Shown here piece by piece: positions 48,933-58,380 of a stretch of DNA of 64,000 bases; the stretch's first letter is position 1; every line of letters starts with the position of its first letter. The notes beneath the pieces are model-generated. The model was not told the origin of the DNA. It ran no database searches and saw only the letters and a list, made by a program, of their open reading frames with translations. The stretch spans positions 186,001-250,000 of the forward strand of contig PBLF01000021.1 of the NCBI GenBank assembly GCA_002722295.1. The letters run 5' to 3'. Both the position numbers and the translations under genes were made by a program. This stretch comes from Stappia sp. GTDB lineage: Bacteria; Pseudomonadota; Alphaproteobacteria; Rhizobiales; Stappiaceae.

Positions 48933-49568
48933 TCAGGAGGGCGAGAGCGGCGTCCGGCTGTCGGCGAGGATCAACCCGCCGATGCCGACGAAGCAGGCGC
49001 CGGCGATCCGCTCGATGGCGTGCCTCGCACGCGAGAAGCGCCTGAGCACCGGCGGCGAGGAAATGAAGAGCGTCACGAGCGTGTACCAGGATGCCGCGCT
49101 CGCAACGACGAGAGCAACCATGGCGACCATCACCCAGACCGGCATGTCGGGCGTGACCGAGGTCGCGAAAACGCTGGTGAACAGCACGACGGCCTTCGGG
49201 TTCGTGAGTGTCACGGTGAACCCGAAAGTGAAGGGCGAACGACCGCTTCGGCGGTCCGCGGTGTCGATTTCAAGCGGATCGGGACGCGAGAAGAGCAGCC
49301 TTGCGCCCAGCCATGCGAGATAGAGCCCACCGCCGACCCGCACCGCGAACGCGAGCATCTGGTACTCGACCAGGATCGCGGAAAGACCGAGAAGCGAGAG
49401 CGTTGCGTAAAGCCCGAGGCAGGAGGCGACCCCGAGAGAGGTCAGCAGGCCGGCGCGGGTACCGTGGACCATGGAAGAGCGCACGACGCCGATGAAGTCC
49501 GGTCCCGGCAGCACGAGCGCGGGCAGGAAGATCGCGAAGACGGCGCCGAGAACGGCGATCCATTCCAT
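48933..49568 (-). CDS. LysE/RhtB-family amino-acid exporter
   Basis: Membrane exporter of 211 residues with about six helices. The N-terminal motif PGPDFIGVVRSSMVHGTRAGLLTSLG is the LysE/RhtB signature, followed by YLAWLGARLL and the central TLTNPKAVVLF. Members export threonine, homoserine or other amino acids. The position between ispH and thrB makes homoserine or threonine efflux plausible, but the substrate is not proven by sequence. Confidence 0.93.
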   Translation of the reverse strand: MEWIAVLGAVFAIFLPALVLPGPDFIGVVRSSMVHGTRAGLLTSLGVASCLGLYATLSLLGLSAILVEYQMLAFAVRVGGGLYLAWLGARLLFSRPDPLEIDTADRRSGRSPFTFGFTVTLTNPKAVVLFTSVFATSVTPDMPVWVMVAMVALVVASAASWYTLVTLFISSPPVLRRFSRARHAIERIAGACFVGIGGLILADSRTPLSPS

Positions 49569-49601
49569 GGGGTCAGGCTCCGGTCGACGAGGGCGGCTGG
49601 A

Positions 49602-50603
49602 TCACTCCGCCGCCTCGCGCAGCGCGCGCGGCAGGTTGAAGGCGATGGTCTCTTCCGCCGTGCGGACGGTTTCGACCTTCACGTCGTAGCGTTCGGCGAA
49701 AGCCGCGATGATCTCCTCAACAAGAACCTCGGGCGCCGAAGCCCCGGCGGTGATGCCGAGCCGCGTCAGGGAAGGAAGACTCTCCCAGGGGATGTCGGCG
49801 GCGCGCTGGACCAGAACGGAAACCGGACAGCCCGCGCGTTCGGCGACCTCGCGAAGGCGCTGCGAATTGGAGGAGTTGGGCGCACCGACCACGACCATTG
49901 CATCAACATCCGGAGCAACCGCCTTGACCGCTTCCTGCCGATTGGTGGTCGCGTAGCAGATGTCGTCCTTGTGTGGGGCGATGATGTCGGGAAAGCGCTC
50001 GCTCAGGACGTCGACGATCTCGCGCGTGTCGTCGACCGAAAGCGTGGTTTGCGTGATCCATGCAAGCGGACGGTCGCTGACCGGTGTGAAGACGCGCGCG
50101 TCCTCGGCCGTTTCCACAAGCTGGACCGCGCCTTCGGGCAATTGTCCCATGGTGCCGATCACCTCGGGATGGCCGGCATGGCCGATGAGCACGATCTCGC
50201 GTCCGCGCCTGTGGTGGATCTCGGCTTCCTTGTGCACCTTGGAGACGAGCGGGCAGGTGGCGTCGAGATAGAACATGTTGCGCGCCTGCGCGTCCGCCGG
50301 CACGGACTTCGGCACTCCGTGGGCGGAAAAGACCACCGGGCGGTCCTCGTGCCCTGCCGGGATCTCGCCGAGCTCCTCGACGAACACGGCCCCCTTGTCA
50401 CGCAATCCGTCGACGACGAAGCGGTTGTGGACGATTTCGTGCCGTACATAGACCGGAGCGCCGAAGCGCTGGAGCGCCAGTTCCACGATCTGCACGGCCC
50501 GGTCCACGCCGGCGCAGAAGCCGCGCGGCGCGCAAAGGCGCACGGCCAGCGGCGTGCGTTTGACCTGCGCGTCCGGTGTCTCTCCTGCTTGGATCGAAGT
50601 CAT
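49602..50603 (-). CDS. ispH: 4-hydroxy-3-methylbut-2-enyl diphosphate reductase
   Basis: [4Fe-4S] enzyme for the final step of the MEP isoprenoid pathway, 333 residues. The three cluster cysteines are in [20 protein letters not shown] and [13 protein letters not shown], and TTNRQ plus [11 protein letters not shown] are substrate-binding signatures. The ATG at 50603 is chosen over an upstream in-frame ATG at 50618. It supplies precursors for the polyprenyl used by UbiA. Confidence 0.97.
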   Translation of the reverse strand: MTSIQAGETPDAQVKRTPLAVRLCAPRGFCAGVDRAVQIVELALQRFGAPVYVRHEIVHNRFVVDGLRDKGAVFVEELGEIPAGHEDRPVVFSAHGVPKSVPADAQARNMFYLDATCPLVSKVHKEAEIHHRRGREIVLIGHAGHPEVIGTMGQLPEGAVQLVETAEDARVFTPVSDRPLAWITQTTLSVDDTREIVDVLSERFPDIIAPHKDDICYATTNRQEAVKAVAPDVDAMVVVGAPNSSNSQRLREVAERAGCPVSVLVQRAADIPWESLPSLTRLGITAGASAPEVLVEEIIAAFAERYDVKVETVRTAEETIAFNLPRALREAAE

Positions 50604-50853
50604 GGGATACCCTTCCACCGTCGCTGCATGGTGGCCTCCTGTGAGAGATGCCGCCTTGCCGGGACGAGTTCTTCCGTCGCGCGACCCGAGCCCGCCGGCC
50701 CTGTCCCGCAGGATGCCCCGTCGCCCGCGTGTGGGGCAATAGAGGGAGAGGAGGCAGGTGTGTCAAGGTGGGGCGCCGTCTCTCGCCAAGCCGCCGGACC
50801 CCTGATATACGGTTCGCCCTGGACCTTGAACGAGAAGCACTGGATCGACAGGC

Positions 50854-51465
50854 ATGACTCTCGCCAAACGGATGCGGCGGCCCGGTACGCTGGCCGGCCT
50901 TTCCCTTACGCTTGCGCTGGCCGGGTGCGGCAGCGGCATTGGCGATTACGGGAACGACATTGCAAAGACGGTCATTTCCGGCAATGCGGCCGATCAGTCG
51001 GTCATCGATACGGTCGATCCCCGAACCTTCGAGCGTGAAGTGGCCTGTCCCCCGATCGCTGTCGAGGACGGGCGCTATATCGTGATGCGCTACAAGGCGC
51101 GCAACGAGAACAATCCCGAGGCGCTGCTCTATCAGGCGAATCTGGAGAAATGGGCCCGCCGTTGCACGCGCACGGCCGATGGCGTGAAGATGACGCTCGG
51201 CGTTTCCGGCCGCGTCACCCCCGGTCCGGCCTGGGAAGGCGGTGAACTCTTCCTGCCGATCCGCATGGCCTTCGTTGGTGCGGACGAGGATGATTCGAAG
51301 CGCGGCCGCAAGCCCAAGGGGCAGGTCTACAATGTGCCGGTGACTTTGGGCGCCGGAGCCCCCGCCGAACAGTGGGCGCTGGTGGAGGAAGGCATTGCCG
51401 TTCCCCAGAATGCTTCGGTCAAGGCACAGATTGCTCTGGACGAGCCGGGCAAACGGCGTCATTAG
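50854..51465 (+). CDS. Predicted lipoprotein of unknown function
   Basis: A 203-residue protein with a lipobox LALAGC after a 23-residue signal sequence. The mature part has VACPPIAVEDGRYIVMRYKAR, QANLEKWARRCTR and a beta-rich C-terminal half (GVSGRVTPGPAWEGGELFLPIRMAF split over several strands). Two cysteines could pair. I recognise it only as a lipoprotein type seen in Hyphomicrobiales. It diverges from ispH and precedes the gcv operon. Confidence 0.75.
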   Translation: MTLAKRMRRPGTLAGLSLTLALAGCGSGIGDYGNDIAKTVISGNAADQSVIDTVDPRTFEREVACPPIAVEDGRYIVMRYKARNENNPEALLYQANLEKWARRCTRTADGVKMTLGVSGRVTPGPAWEGGELFLPIRMAFVGADEDDSKRGRKPKGQVYNVPVTLGAGAPAEQWALVEEGIAVPQNASVKAQIALDEPGKRRH

Positions 51466-51474
51466 GGACACCGT

Positions 51475-51508
51475 TGACAGTGCGACACGTGCTGTCGACA
51501 ATGCGACA
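51475..51508 (+). promoter_or_regulatory. Candidate gcv promoter/operator with 21-base-period direct repeat
   Basis: GACAGTGCGACA (51476-51487) and GACAATGCGACA (51497-51508) form a 12-bp direct repeat with one mismatch and a 21-base period. A TTGACA at 51475-51480 could be a -35 element. The site lies upstream of the glycine riboswitch. Regulator unknown. Confidence 0.4.
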
Positions 51509-51628
51509 TCCGATCCGGCAGGGAGAAGACCTTGCCTCGTCGGAACGCATCTGACTGAACGCGGCGTAGACGTTGTGCGCCGCGGGCCGAGCAGGGGGGA
51601 CCCTCCCGAAACGCCCGGTCAGGACGAT

Positions 51629-51858
51629 ACGCGGGAGAGTTCGGCGCCACGGGCGCCGGCGCCGAAGGAGCAACCGCCCCGGAAACTCTCAGGCAAAAGG
51701 ACCGCGTGTCGAGCAACGCTCTGGAAAGCAGCCCCTGCAAGCCGAGGCCGTGAGGCGTCGACAGGTGAGGGCTCACCGAAGGAGTAACCGCCGGAACGAG
51801 TGCGCGCCATCGGGTGTGCGCGGGGCGGGAAATCTCTCAGGTCGTCAGGACAGAGGGG
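51629..51858 (+). promoter_or_regulatory. Tandem glycine riboswitch upstream of gcvT
   Basis: Two consecutive glycine aptamers. The first (about 51631-51704) has GCGGGAGAGT closing with AACTCTCAGGCAAAAGGACCGC, with internal GCGCCGAAGGAGCAACCGCC. The second (about 51716-51857) is closed by CTCTG/CAGAG and holds CACCGAAGGAGTAACCGCC and ATCTCTCAGGTCGTCAGGACAGAG. The pattern GAAGGAGNAACC plus CTCTCAGG is diagnostic. Glycine binding is expected to turn on the glycine cleavage genes. Confidence 0.92.
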
Positions 51859-51934
51859 GTGCGTGAAGGGGAGGGTTCGCCCGCCTTTGCGTCACCGAAC
51901 CCGAGACCATGACCCCAGAGCGCAGGACGTTTCC

Positions 51935-53083
51935 ATGAGCGACGCCGACACAACGCCCCTTCTTTCAACACCCCTGACGGATCTTCACAGGGAACTCGGC
52001 GCCCGCCTCGTGCCCTTCGCGGGCTACGAGATGCCTGTCCAGTTTCCCGCCGGCATCATTGCCGAACACACCCACACGCGTGAGAAGGCCGGCCTTTTCG
52101 ATGTGTCCCACATGGGGCAGGCCTGGCTTGTCGGCCCGGATCACGCGACTGTCTCCGCCGCGCTGGAGACCATGGTTCCCTCCGCGATTGCCGGTCTCAA
52201 GCCCGGGCGCCAGCGCTACACGGTGCTTCTCAACGCCGACGGCGGCATCGTCGACGACCTGATGGTCACCCGTCCGCTGGGCGAGGAAAACGATGGCCGC
52301 CTGTTCCTGGTGGTCAATGCCTCGCGCAAGGATGTCGACTACGCGATGATCGAGGCGGGTCTTCCCGAGGGCGTGCGGCTCGAGAAGGTCGAGGACAGGG
52401 CGCTTGTCGCATTGCAGGGGCCGCTCGCGGCCGAGGTGATGGCGGCCCATGCGCCCGCCGCGGCCGATCTTGCCTTCATGAGTGCGGCCGAGATGGAGTT
52501 CGACGGCATCGGCGTGCATGTCTCGCGCTCGGGCTACACCGGCGAGGACGGCTACGAAATTTCCGTGCCCGCGGGGGCGGCGGAGCCGCTCGCCCGGGCC
52601 CTTCTGGCGGACGAGCGTGTTGCTCCCGTTGGTCTCGGCGCGCGCGACAGCCTGCGCCTCGAGGCCGGTCTCTGCCTCTACGGACATGATCTCGACGAGA
52701 CGACTTCCCCGGTCGAGGGGGGCATCACCTTCGTTCTGCAGAAGCGGCGCAAGGAGGCCGGCGACTTTCCCGGCGCCGCGCGCATTCTCAAGGAACTGGC
52801 CGACGGACCGTCGCGTCGCCGCGTCGGCTTCCGCCTCGAGGGCCGCGCGCCGGCGCGCGAGGGCGCGGAAGTGCGTGCGACCTCCGGCGAGATCATCGGG
52901 GTCCTGACCTCGGGCGGCTTCGCCCCGACGCTCGGTGCGCCGATCGCCATGGGATACGTGGCGGCCGGCCACGATGCCCCGGGCACCCGGGTGAAGCTCG
53001 TCGTGCGTGGCCGGGAGCTCGACGCCAGCGTCGTCGAAATGCCCTTCGTTCCCCAGCGCTATTACCGCAAGCCGTCCGCCTGA
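51935..53083 (+). CDS. gcvT: Glycine cleavage system T protein (aminomethyltransferase)
   Basis: Transfers the methylene group from lipoyl-H protein to tetrahydrofolate. The 382-residue protein shows [25 protein letters not shown], the folate-binding [12 protein letters not shown], and [17 protein letters not shown], all typical of GcvT. The ATG at 51935 has CAGGA eight bases upstream; the longer open frame runs back into the riboswitch. First gene of the operon. Confidence 0.97.
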   Translation: MSDADTTPLLSTPLTDLHRELGARLVPFAGYEMPVQFPAGIIAEHTHTREKAGLFDVSHMGQAWLVGPDHATVSAALETMVPSAIAGLKPGRQRYTVLLNADGGIVDDLMVTRPLGEENDGRLFLVVNASRKDVDYAMIEAGLPEGVRLEKVEDRALVALQGPLAAEVMAAHAPAAADLAFMSAAEMEFDGIGVHVSRSGYTGEDGYEISVPAGAAEPLARALLADERVAPVGLGARDSLRLEAGLCLYGHDLDETTSPVEGGITFVLQKRRKEAGDFPGAARILKELADGPSRRRVGFRLEGRAPAREGAEVRATSGEIIGVLTSGGFAPTLGAPIAMGYVAAGHDAPGTRVKLVVRGRELDASVVEMPFVPQRYYRKPSA

Positions 53084-53145
53084 CGGACATACGATCCAGG
53101 AGACCCGCCGGCCGCAAGAGCCGGCCTTCCAGAGGACTGATGACA

Positions 53146-53517
53146 ATGTCGACCCGTTTTACTGAAGACCACGAGTGGATCACCGTCGACGGCGATGTCG
53201 CCACCGTCGGCATCACCGACTACGCGCAGAGCCAGCTCGGCGATGTCGTGTTCGTGGAACTGCCCGAGGTGGGCCGCAAGCTCAAGAAGGGCGACGAGGC
53301 GGCTGTCGTGGAGAGCGTGAAGGCGGCTTCCGAGGTTTACGCGCCGCTCGATGGCGAGGTGGTCGAGGCCAACGATTCGCTCGCCGACCAGCCGGGCACC
53401 GTCAATGAGGATCCGGAAGGCGCGGCCTGGTTCGTGAAGATCCGTCTGTCCGACAAGTCTCAGCTCGACAGCCTGATGGACGAAGCGGCCTACAAGGCAC
53501 ACGTCGAGGGGCTTTGA
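53146..53517 (+). CDS. gcvH: Glycine cleavage system H protein
   Basis: Lipoyl carrier of 123 residues. The lipoylated lysine is Lys59 in [38 protein letters not shown] is also a clear family block. ATG at 53146 is nine bases past AGAGGA; ATG at 53140 (two residues longer) is equally in frame. It shuttles the aminomethyl group between GcvP and GcvT. Confidence 0.96.
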   Translation: MSTRFTEDHEWITVDGDVATVGITDYAQSQLGDVVFVELPEVGRKLKKGDEAAVVESVKAASEVYAPLDGEVVEANDSLADQPGTVNEDPEGAAWFVKIRLSDKSQLDSLMDEAAYKAHVEGL

Positions 53518-53521
53518 TCCC

Positions 53522-54013
53522 ATGGCCGGGCACATCCACACCGCCGAGATCGTCTGGACCTGCGAGGGCGAGAACTTTGCCAAGGGCCGATACTCGCGCG
53601 GCCACGTCTGGCGGTTCGACGGTGGCGTGGAGGTGCCCGCCTCCGCCTCTCCCGCCGTGGTGCCGCTGCCCTATTCGCTCGTGGACGCGGTTGACCCGGA
53701 GGAGGCTTTCCTGGCCGCCGTCTCGTCCTGCCACATGATGACCTTTCTCGACCTCGCGCGCCGGGACGGCTTCGTGATTGCCGCCTATTCCGACAAGGCC
53801 GAGGCCATGCTGGAGCGGATCGCGCCGGGGCGCATGGGCATCACGAAGGTGACCCTGCGCCCGGCCATCACCTTCCGGGCGGAGGCGGAACCGGACGAGG
53901 CCAAGCTCTCCGAACTGCATCATCTCGCCCACGAGATGTGTTTCATCGCCAATTCGGTCCGCTGCGACATCGTGGTGGAGGCGGAGCCCGTGCGGCTCGT
54001 CGCCCCCGAGTAA
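53522..54013 (+). CDS. OsmC-family protein within the gcv operon
   Basis: 163-residue OsmC/Ohr-fold protein. The family Cys sits in AVSSCHMMTFLDLA (Cys70), and a second Cys in LAHEMCFIANSVRC (Cys140), the usual positions for the peroxidatic pair; Cys148 is extra. The expected activity is thiol-dependent reduction of organic hydroperoxides. It starts four bases after the gcvH stop and ends 44 bases before gcvPA, so it is certainly in the same transcript. Its link with glycine cleavage is unknown. Confidence 0.9.
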   Translation: MAGHIHTAEIVWTCEGENFAKGRYSRGHVWRFDGGVEVPASASPAVVPLPYSLVDAVDPEEAFLAAVSSCHMMTFLDLARRDGFVIAAYSDKAEAMLERIAPGRMGITKVTLRPAITFRAEAEPDEAKLSELHHLAHEMCFIANSVRCDIVVEAEPVRLVAPE

Positions 54014-54057
54014 GGGCGAAACCCGACCCGTAACCGCAACAGGGGAACGACGTCCCG

Positions 54058-55404
54058 ATGCGTTATCTTCCGCTTTCCGATGCCGACCGCGCCGACATGA
54101 TGGCGCGCGTGGGTGTCTCGGACATCAACGAGATCTTCGCCGACATTCCGGCAAGTGCCCGGATCGAGGGGCTGCTCGATCTGCCGTCGCACCAGGGCGA
54201 GGCCGCCGTGGAGCGGGATCTCTCGCGCATGGCAGCGCGCAATGTCGCCGCCGGCTCGGTGCCGTTCTTCGTCGGAGCCGGTGCCTACAGGCATCATGTG
54301 CCGGCGACGGTTGACCACCTGATCCAGCGCTCCGAGTTCCTCACCTCCTACACGCCCTATCAGCCCGAGATCACGCAGGGCACCCTGCAGTATCTCTTCG
54401 AGTTCCAGACCCAGGTCGCGGCGCTCACCGGCATGGATGTGGCCAACGCCTCCATGTACGACGGGTCCACCGGCACCGCCGAGGCGGTGCTGATGGCGCA
54501 TCGGGTCACCAGGCGCAACAAGGCGGTACTGTCCGGTGGCCTGCATCCCCAGTACCGGCAGGTCGTGGAAGGACTGTCCGCCCAGGCGGGCGACCGCACG
54601 CAGGCGCTGGCCGCGGATCCGAAAGGCACCGAGGACATTCTCGCCGTGATCGACGACGAGACCTCCTGCGTCGTGGTCCAGTCGCCCTCCGTCTACGGCC
54701 ACCTGATCGATCTCGCGCCGATCGCCGAAAAGGCCCACGCCCATGGCGCGCTGCTGATCGCGGTCTTCACCGAGGTCGTCTCGCTCGGTCTCGTCGAGCC
54801 CGCCGGTGCGCAGGGCGCCGACATCGTGGTCGGCGAGGGCCAGTCCATCGGCAATGGCCTGACCTTCGGCGGTCCCTATGTCGGTCTTTTCGCGACCCGG
54901 CAGAAATATGTGCGCCAGATGCCTGGCCGGCTGTGCGGCGAGACGGTCGATGCCAACGGCAAGCGCGGCTTCGTGCTGACGCTTTCCACCCGCGAACAGC
55001 ACATCCGCCGCGACAAGGCGACGTCCAACATCTGCACCAACTCGGGTCTCTGCTGCCTCGCCTTCACGATCCACATGTCCCTGCTGGGCGGCAACGGCCT
55101 TTCGAGGCTGGCGCGGATCAATCACGCCAACGCGGTGCAGCTTAAGGGCCTTCTGGCCGGGGTGCCGGGCGTCACGGTGCTGAACGACACGTTCTTCAAC
55201 GAGTTCACCGTCGAGCTGCCGAAGCCGGCGGCCGGCGTGGTCGAGGCGCTGGCGGAGAAGGGTGTGCTCGGTGGTGTTCCCATGTCGCGCCTGGAGCCGG
55301 GCAAGGCGGAGCTTGAAAACCTTCTCGTGGTCGCCTCCACGGAGGTGAACTCGGACGAGGACCGCGCGGCCTTCGCCGCCGCGCTCAAGGAGGTGCTGGC
55401 ATGA
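54058..55404 (+). CDS. gcvPA: Glycine dehydrogenase (decarboxylating) subunit 1
   Basis: Alpha subunit of the two-part P protein, 448 residues, without the PLP lysine. It begins [15 protein letters not shown]. The family blocks include [35 protein letters not shown] and the late [14 protein letters not shown]. It decarboxylates glycine together with GcvPB. The stop overlaps the gcvPB ATG by four bases, consistent with stoichiometric synthesis. Confidence 0.96.
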   Translation: MRYLPLSDADRADMMARVGVSDINEIFADIPASARIEGLLDLPSHQGEAAVERDLSRMAARNVAAGSVPFFVGAGAYRHHVPATVDHLIQRSEFLTSYTPYQPEITQGTLQYLFEFQTQVAALTGMDVANASMYDGSTGTAEAVLMAHRVTRRNKAVLSGGLHPQYRQVVEGLSAQAGDRTQALAADPKGTEDILAVIDDETSCVVVQSPSVYGHLIDLAPIAEKAHAHGALLIAVFTEVVSLGLVEPAGAQGADIVVGEGQSIGNGLTFGGPYVGLFATRQKYVRQMPGRLCGETVDANGKRGFVLTLSTREQHIRRDKATSNICTNSGLCCLAFTIHMSLLGGNGLSRLARINHANAVQLKGLLAGVPGVTVLNDTFFNEFTVELPKPAAGVVEALAEKGVLGGVPMSRLEPGKAELENLLVVASTEVNSDEDRAAFAAALKEVLA

Positions 55405-56996
55405 GCATGAACAATCAGGGACGCCCCTCCGCGCCCGTCGAGACGGATGCGGTCGCGCTCCGCGAGACCTTCACCGGCAACAAGGCGCTTGCCATGGAAG
55501 AGCCGCTGATCTTCGAGGTCGGCCGCAACGACGTGTGCGGCGTCGACCTGGAAGAGCCGGCGGATGTTCCCTTCGCGCTTGGCGGACACGCCCGCAAGGA
55601 GGCGCTCGACCTTCCCGCGCTCACCGAGCCGGAGGCCATGCGCCACTATGTGCGCCTGTCGTCCAAGAACTATGCGATCGATGCCGGCCTCTATCCGCTC
55701 GGCTCCTGCACGATGAAGCACAATCCGCGCCTCAACGAGAAGATGGCCCGGCTGCCGGGCTTCGCGGACGTGCATCCGCTGCAGCCTCTGTCGACGGTGC
55801 CCGGCGCCATCGACCTGATCGCCGAGCTCGGACACTGGCTGGTCACCATGACCGGCATGAGCGCGGTTGCCATGAGCCCAAAGGCGGGCGCGCACGGCGA
55901 ACTCTGCGGCATGATGGCGATCAAGGCGGCTCACAAGGCGGCCGGACGGGACCCGAAGATCGTGCTGGTGCCCGAATCCGCCCATGGCACCAACCCGGCG
56001 ACCGCAGCACTCCTCGGCTACAAGGTCGTCGCGGTGGCCGCACGCGCGGACGGCACCGTCGACCCTTCCGAGGTTGTTGCGCGGATTGGTGAGCATGAGG
56101 GCGACATCGCCGGCATCATGCTCACCAATCCGAACACCTGCGGCCTGTTCGAGCGCGACATCATCGCCATCGCGGAGGCGATCCACGCCGCCAATGGCTA
56201 CTTCTACTGCGACGGCGCGAATTTCAACGCCATCGTCGGAAAGGCGCGACCGGGCGACCTTGGCGTCGATGCCATGCACATCAACCTTCACAAGACCTTT
56301 TCCACGCCGCACGGCGGTGGCGGGCCGGGTGCCGGCCCGGTGGTCCTGTCCGAACGTCTGGCGCCCTTCGCGCCGCTTCCCTTCCTGCGCAAGGACGGTG
56401 ACACGACGACCTGGGTGGAGAACGAGAGCGAACTGAAGGACGGCGAGAAGCCCTTCGGCCGCATGACCGCGTTCCATGGCCAGATGGGCATGTATGTGCG
56501 TGCGCTCGCCTACATGAAGAGCCACGGTGCCGACGGCCTGCGTCAGGCGTCGGAAGACGCCGTGCTCAATGCCAACTATGTGCGTGTCGGCCTGCAGGAT
56601 CTCATGAGCCTGCCGTTCGGCGAGCGCTGGTGCATGCATGAGGTGCTGTTCGACGACAGCTTCCTGAAGGACACGGGCGTGACCACCCTCGATTTCGCCA
56701 AGGCGATGATCGACGAGGGCTATCACCCGATGACCATGTACTTCCCGCTGGTTGTCCATGGCGCCATGCTGATCGAGCCGACCGAGTCGGAAAGCCGCTC
56801 TTCGCTCGACCTGTTCGTCGCCACCATGCGCGATCTGGTGATGAGCGCGAAGAAGGGCGAGACCGACCGTTTCGCCGGCGCTCCCTTCCATGCCCCCCGG
56901 GCTCGTCTCGACGAGACGCGCGCCGCGCGCAAGCCGATCCTCAAGTGGGAGCGGCCCGACCCGCGTGAGGTGGAGCCTCAGGCGGCGGCCGAATAG
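55401..56996 (+). CDS. gcvPB: Glycine dehydrogenase (decarboxylating) subunit 2
   Basis: Beta subunit of the P protein, 531 residues, carrying PLP on Lys298 in [33 protein letters not shown], the glycine-rich loop, and [19 protein letters not shown] are typical. The split gcvPA/gcvPB form is less common in proteobacteria than the single gcvP. It ends the operon, followed by a terminator. Confidence 0.96.
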   Translation: MSMNNQGRPSAPVETDAVALRETFTGNKALAMEEPLIFEVGRNDVCGVDLEEPADVPFALGGHARKEALDLPALTEPEAMRHYVRLSSKNYAIDAGLYPLGSCTMKHNPRLNEKMARLPGFADVHPLQPLSTVPGAIDLIAELGHWLVTMTGMSAVAMSPKAGAHGELCGMMAIKAAHKAAGRDPKIVLVPESAHGTNPATAALLGYKVVAVAARADGTVDPSEVVARIGEHEGDIAGIMLTNPNTCGLFERDIIAIAEAIHAANGYFYCDGANFNAIVGKARPGDLGVDAMHINLHKTFSTPHGGGGPGAGPVVLSERLAPFAPLPFLRKDGDTTTWVENESELKDGEKPFGRMTAFHGQMGMYVRALAYMKSHGADGLRQASEDAVLNANYVRVGLQDLMSLPFGERWCMHEVLFDDSFLKDTGVTTLDFAKAMIDEGYHPMTMYFPLVVHGAMLIEPTESESRSSLDLFVATMRDLVMSAKKGETDRFAGAPFHAPRARLDETRAARKPILKWERPDPREVEPQAAAE

Positions 56997-57028
56997 CGCC
57001 ACCGCCTCGCGTCAAAGCCACAACGCAA

Positions 57029-57056
57029 ACGCCCGGCCATCGTGCCGGGCGTTTTC
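57029..57056 (+). terminator. Rho-independent terminator after gcvPB
   Basis: Stem ACGCCCGGC / GCCGGGCGT (9 bp) with a 6-base loop, then TTTTCG. It lies 32 bases past the gcvPB stop. Confidence 0.88.
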
Positions 57057-57099
57057 GTTTCGCAAGGGCGGTTGCTTTTTGTAATCTCGTGTGTCTATT

Positions 57100-57116
57100 T
57101 GACATATTAGATGTCA
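57100..57116. promoter_or_regulatory. Palindromic operator upstream of the MarR gene
   Basis: Perfect 6-bp inverted repeat TGACAT-ATTAG-ATGTCA, eleven bases before the marR-like start codon and in an AT-rich stretch. The size and position suit autorepression by the MarR protein encoded just downstream. A TTGACA overlaps its left end. Confidence 0.6.
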
Positions 57117-57126
57117 TATAGAGGCG

Positions 57127-57600
57127 ATGATGACGGACAAGGCTCGGACGCTCCACGACCTGCTGCAGATGGTGCGGCCGCTGCACCGGCGTGTCGCCCG
57201 CTCGGTTGGCGGTCATCTGGAGGGCACGGGCATCGGCGTCGGCGAGCGCGCGGTGCTGGCGCTTCTCGTCGAAGGCACGCCCTTGAGCGTTCCGGCGATC
57301 GGGCGCGCGCTCTTCCTGCCGCGCCAGAACATCCAGAAATGGGTCGATGGTCTCCGCGCCGCCGGACTTGCCGAACGCTGGCCGAATCCTGCCCATCGCC
57401 GCTCGCATCTCATCGCCGCGACGCCTCAGGGCCGCGAACTGTTTGCAGCTATCCGCAAGCGTGAGGACGCGGCGATTGCCGCTCTTGCTGAGCGCCTCTC
57501 GCCGGCGGAGCTGGAGGCCGCATCCACCGTGCTGTCCGCCTGTCTCGAGCATTTCTCGCCGTTCGAGGACGATCCCGATCATCCCCGTCCGCTCGCCTGA
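57127..57600 (+). CDS. MarR-family transcriptional regulator
   Basis: 157-residue winged-helix regulator. The arrangement of helix, then SVPAIGRALFLPRQNIQKWVDGLRAAGL as recognition region, and a wing with NPAHRRSHLIAATPQGRELF, is typical of MarR. It probably represses its own gene and the following isochorismatase-like gene, 22 bases downstream. The ligand is unknown. The ATG at 57127 is followed by another at 57130. Confidence 0.9.
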   Translation: MMTDKARTLHDLLQMVRPLHRRVARSVGGHLEGTGIGVGERAVLALLVEGTPLSVPAIGRALFLPRQNIQKWVDGLRAAGLAERWPNPAHRRSHLIAATPQGRELFAAIRKREDAAIAALAERLSPAELEAASTVLSACLEHFSPFEDDPDHPRPLA

Positions 57601-57622
57601 CACTCACGCAAGGAGATCGCAC

Positions 57623-58303
57623 ATGTGGCTCACCATCCTCGGCGTCGCGCTTGCGGCTCTTGCCGGTCTGGCGCTCTACTTCGTCGCAACAGCGCGGCGC
57701 ATTGCCCGACCGACCCGCGGGGAGCCGATTGTGCGCGATGCCACCAAAGCCGCGCTTCTCGTTATCGACATGCAGGAGGACTTCACCCGCTCGCAAGGCG
57801 CGAATGCCTATGACGGACAAGAGCGTGACCGGGCGATTGGTCGCATCAACGCTCTCGTCGCGGCCGCACGAAAGGCCGGCGAACCGGTCGCCTTCATCCG
57901 GCAGGAGCATCAAGGCAGGGCGGTGCAATGGATCGCAAGCCTTTTGCTCGGCGGCGCCGGCAATCCGGGCCGGCCGGGCGCGCGGCTCGACCGCGATATC
58001 GACGCGGATGGCTGTCCCGTCTTCGTCAAGCATGTGGCCGATGCCTTTTCCGATCCCGCGCTTGATGCCTGGCTGCGCGAGCAGACGGTAGGCCGTCTCA
58101 CCCTGACCGGGCTGGACCTCGCCCATTGCGTCAGGGGAACGGCGCTTGGCGCGCGCAATCGCGGCTATCGGGTGACGGTCGACCTGGCGGGATCGCTGGC
58201 CGCGCGGGAAAAGCCAGCCTTGCACGCGGTCGACGAAATGGAAACGGCGGGCGTTGTCCTGCGTGGCCCGGAGGACGGCGCGCCGCGCGCCGCCATGGTC
58301 TGA
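57623..58303 (+). CDS. Membrane-anchored isochorismatase-family cysteine hydrolase
   Basis: 226-residue protein. An N-terminal helix (about residues 2-23) is followed by an isochorismatase-fold domain with the catalytic triad Asp49 (VIDMQEDF), Lys136 (VFVKHVADAF) and Cys169 (GLDLAHCVRGTALGA). Family members hydrolyse isochorismate, nicotinamide or other amides. A membrane tether is unusual for the family. Ribosome-binding site AAGGAGAT precedes the ATG at 57623. It follows marR closely and is probably co-transcribed. Confidence 0.88.
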   Translation: MWLTILGVALAALAGLALYFVATARRIARPTRGEPIVRDATKAALLVIDMQEDFTRSQGANAYDGQERDRAIGRINALVAAARKAGEPVAFIRQEHQGRAVQWIASLLLGGAGNPGRPGARLDRDIDADGCPVFVKHVADAFSDPALDAWLREQTVGRLTLTGLDLAHCVRGTALGARNRGYRVTVDLAGSLAAREKPALHAVDEMETAGVVLRGPEDGAPRAAMV

Positions 58304-58380
58304 CTGCGGGCGGGTGACGGCCGGTCTTGCCAGCTGCGCGGAAGTGGCCATGTTAGGGCGCAACAACAGGACCGACCGCT

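Noticed and set aside
48498-51038. 846-codon open frame on the plus strand across thrB, the LysE gene and ispH
   Set aside because: Shadow of three well-supported minus-strand genes, typical of high GC third positions.
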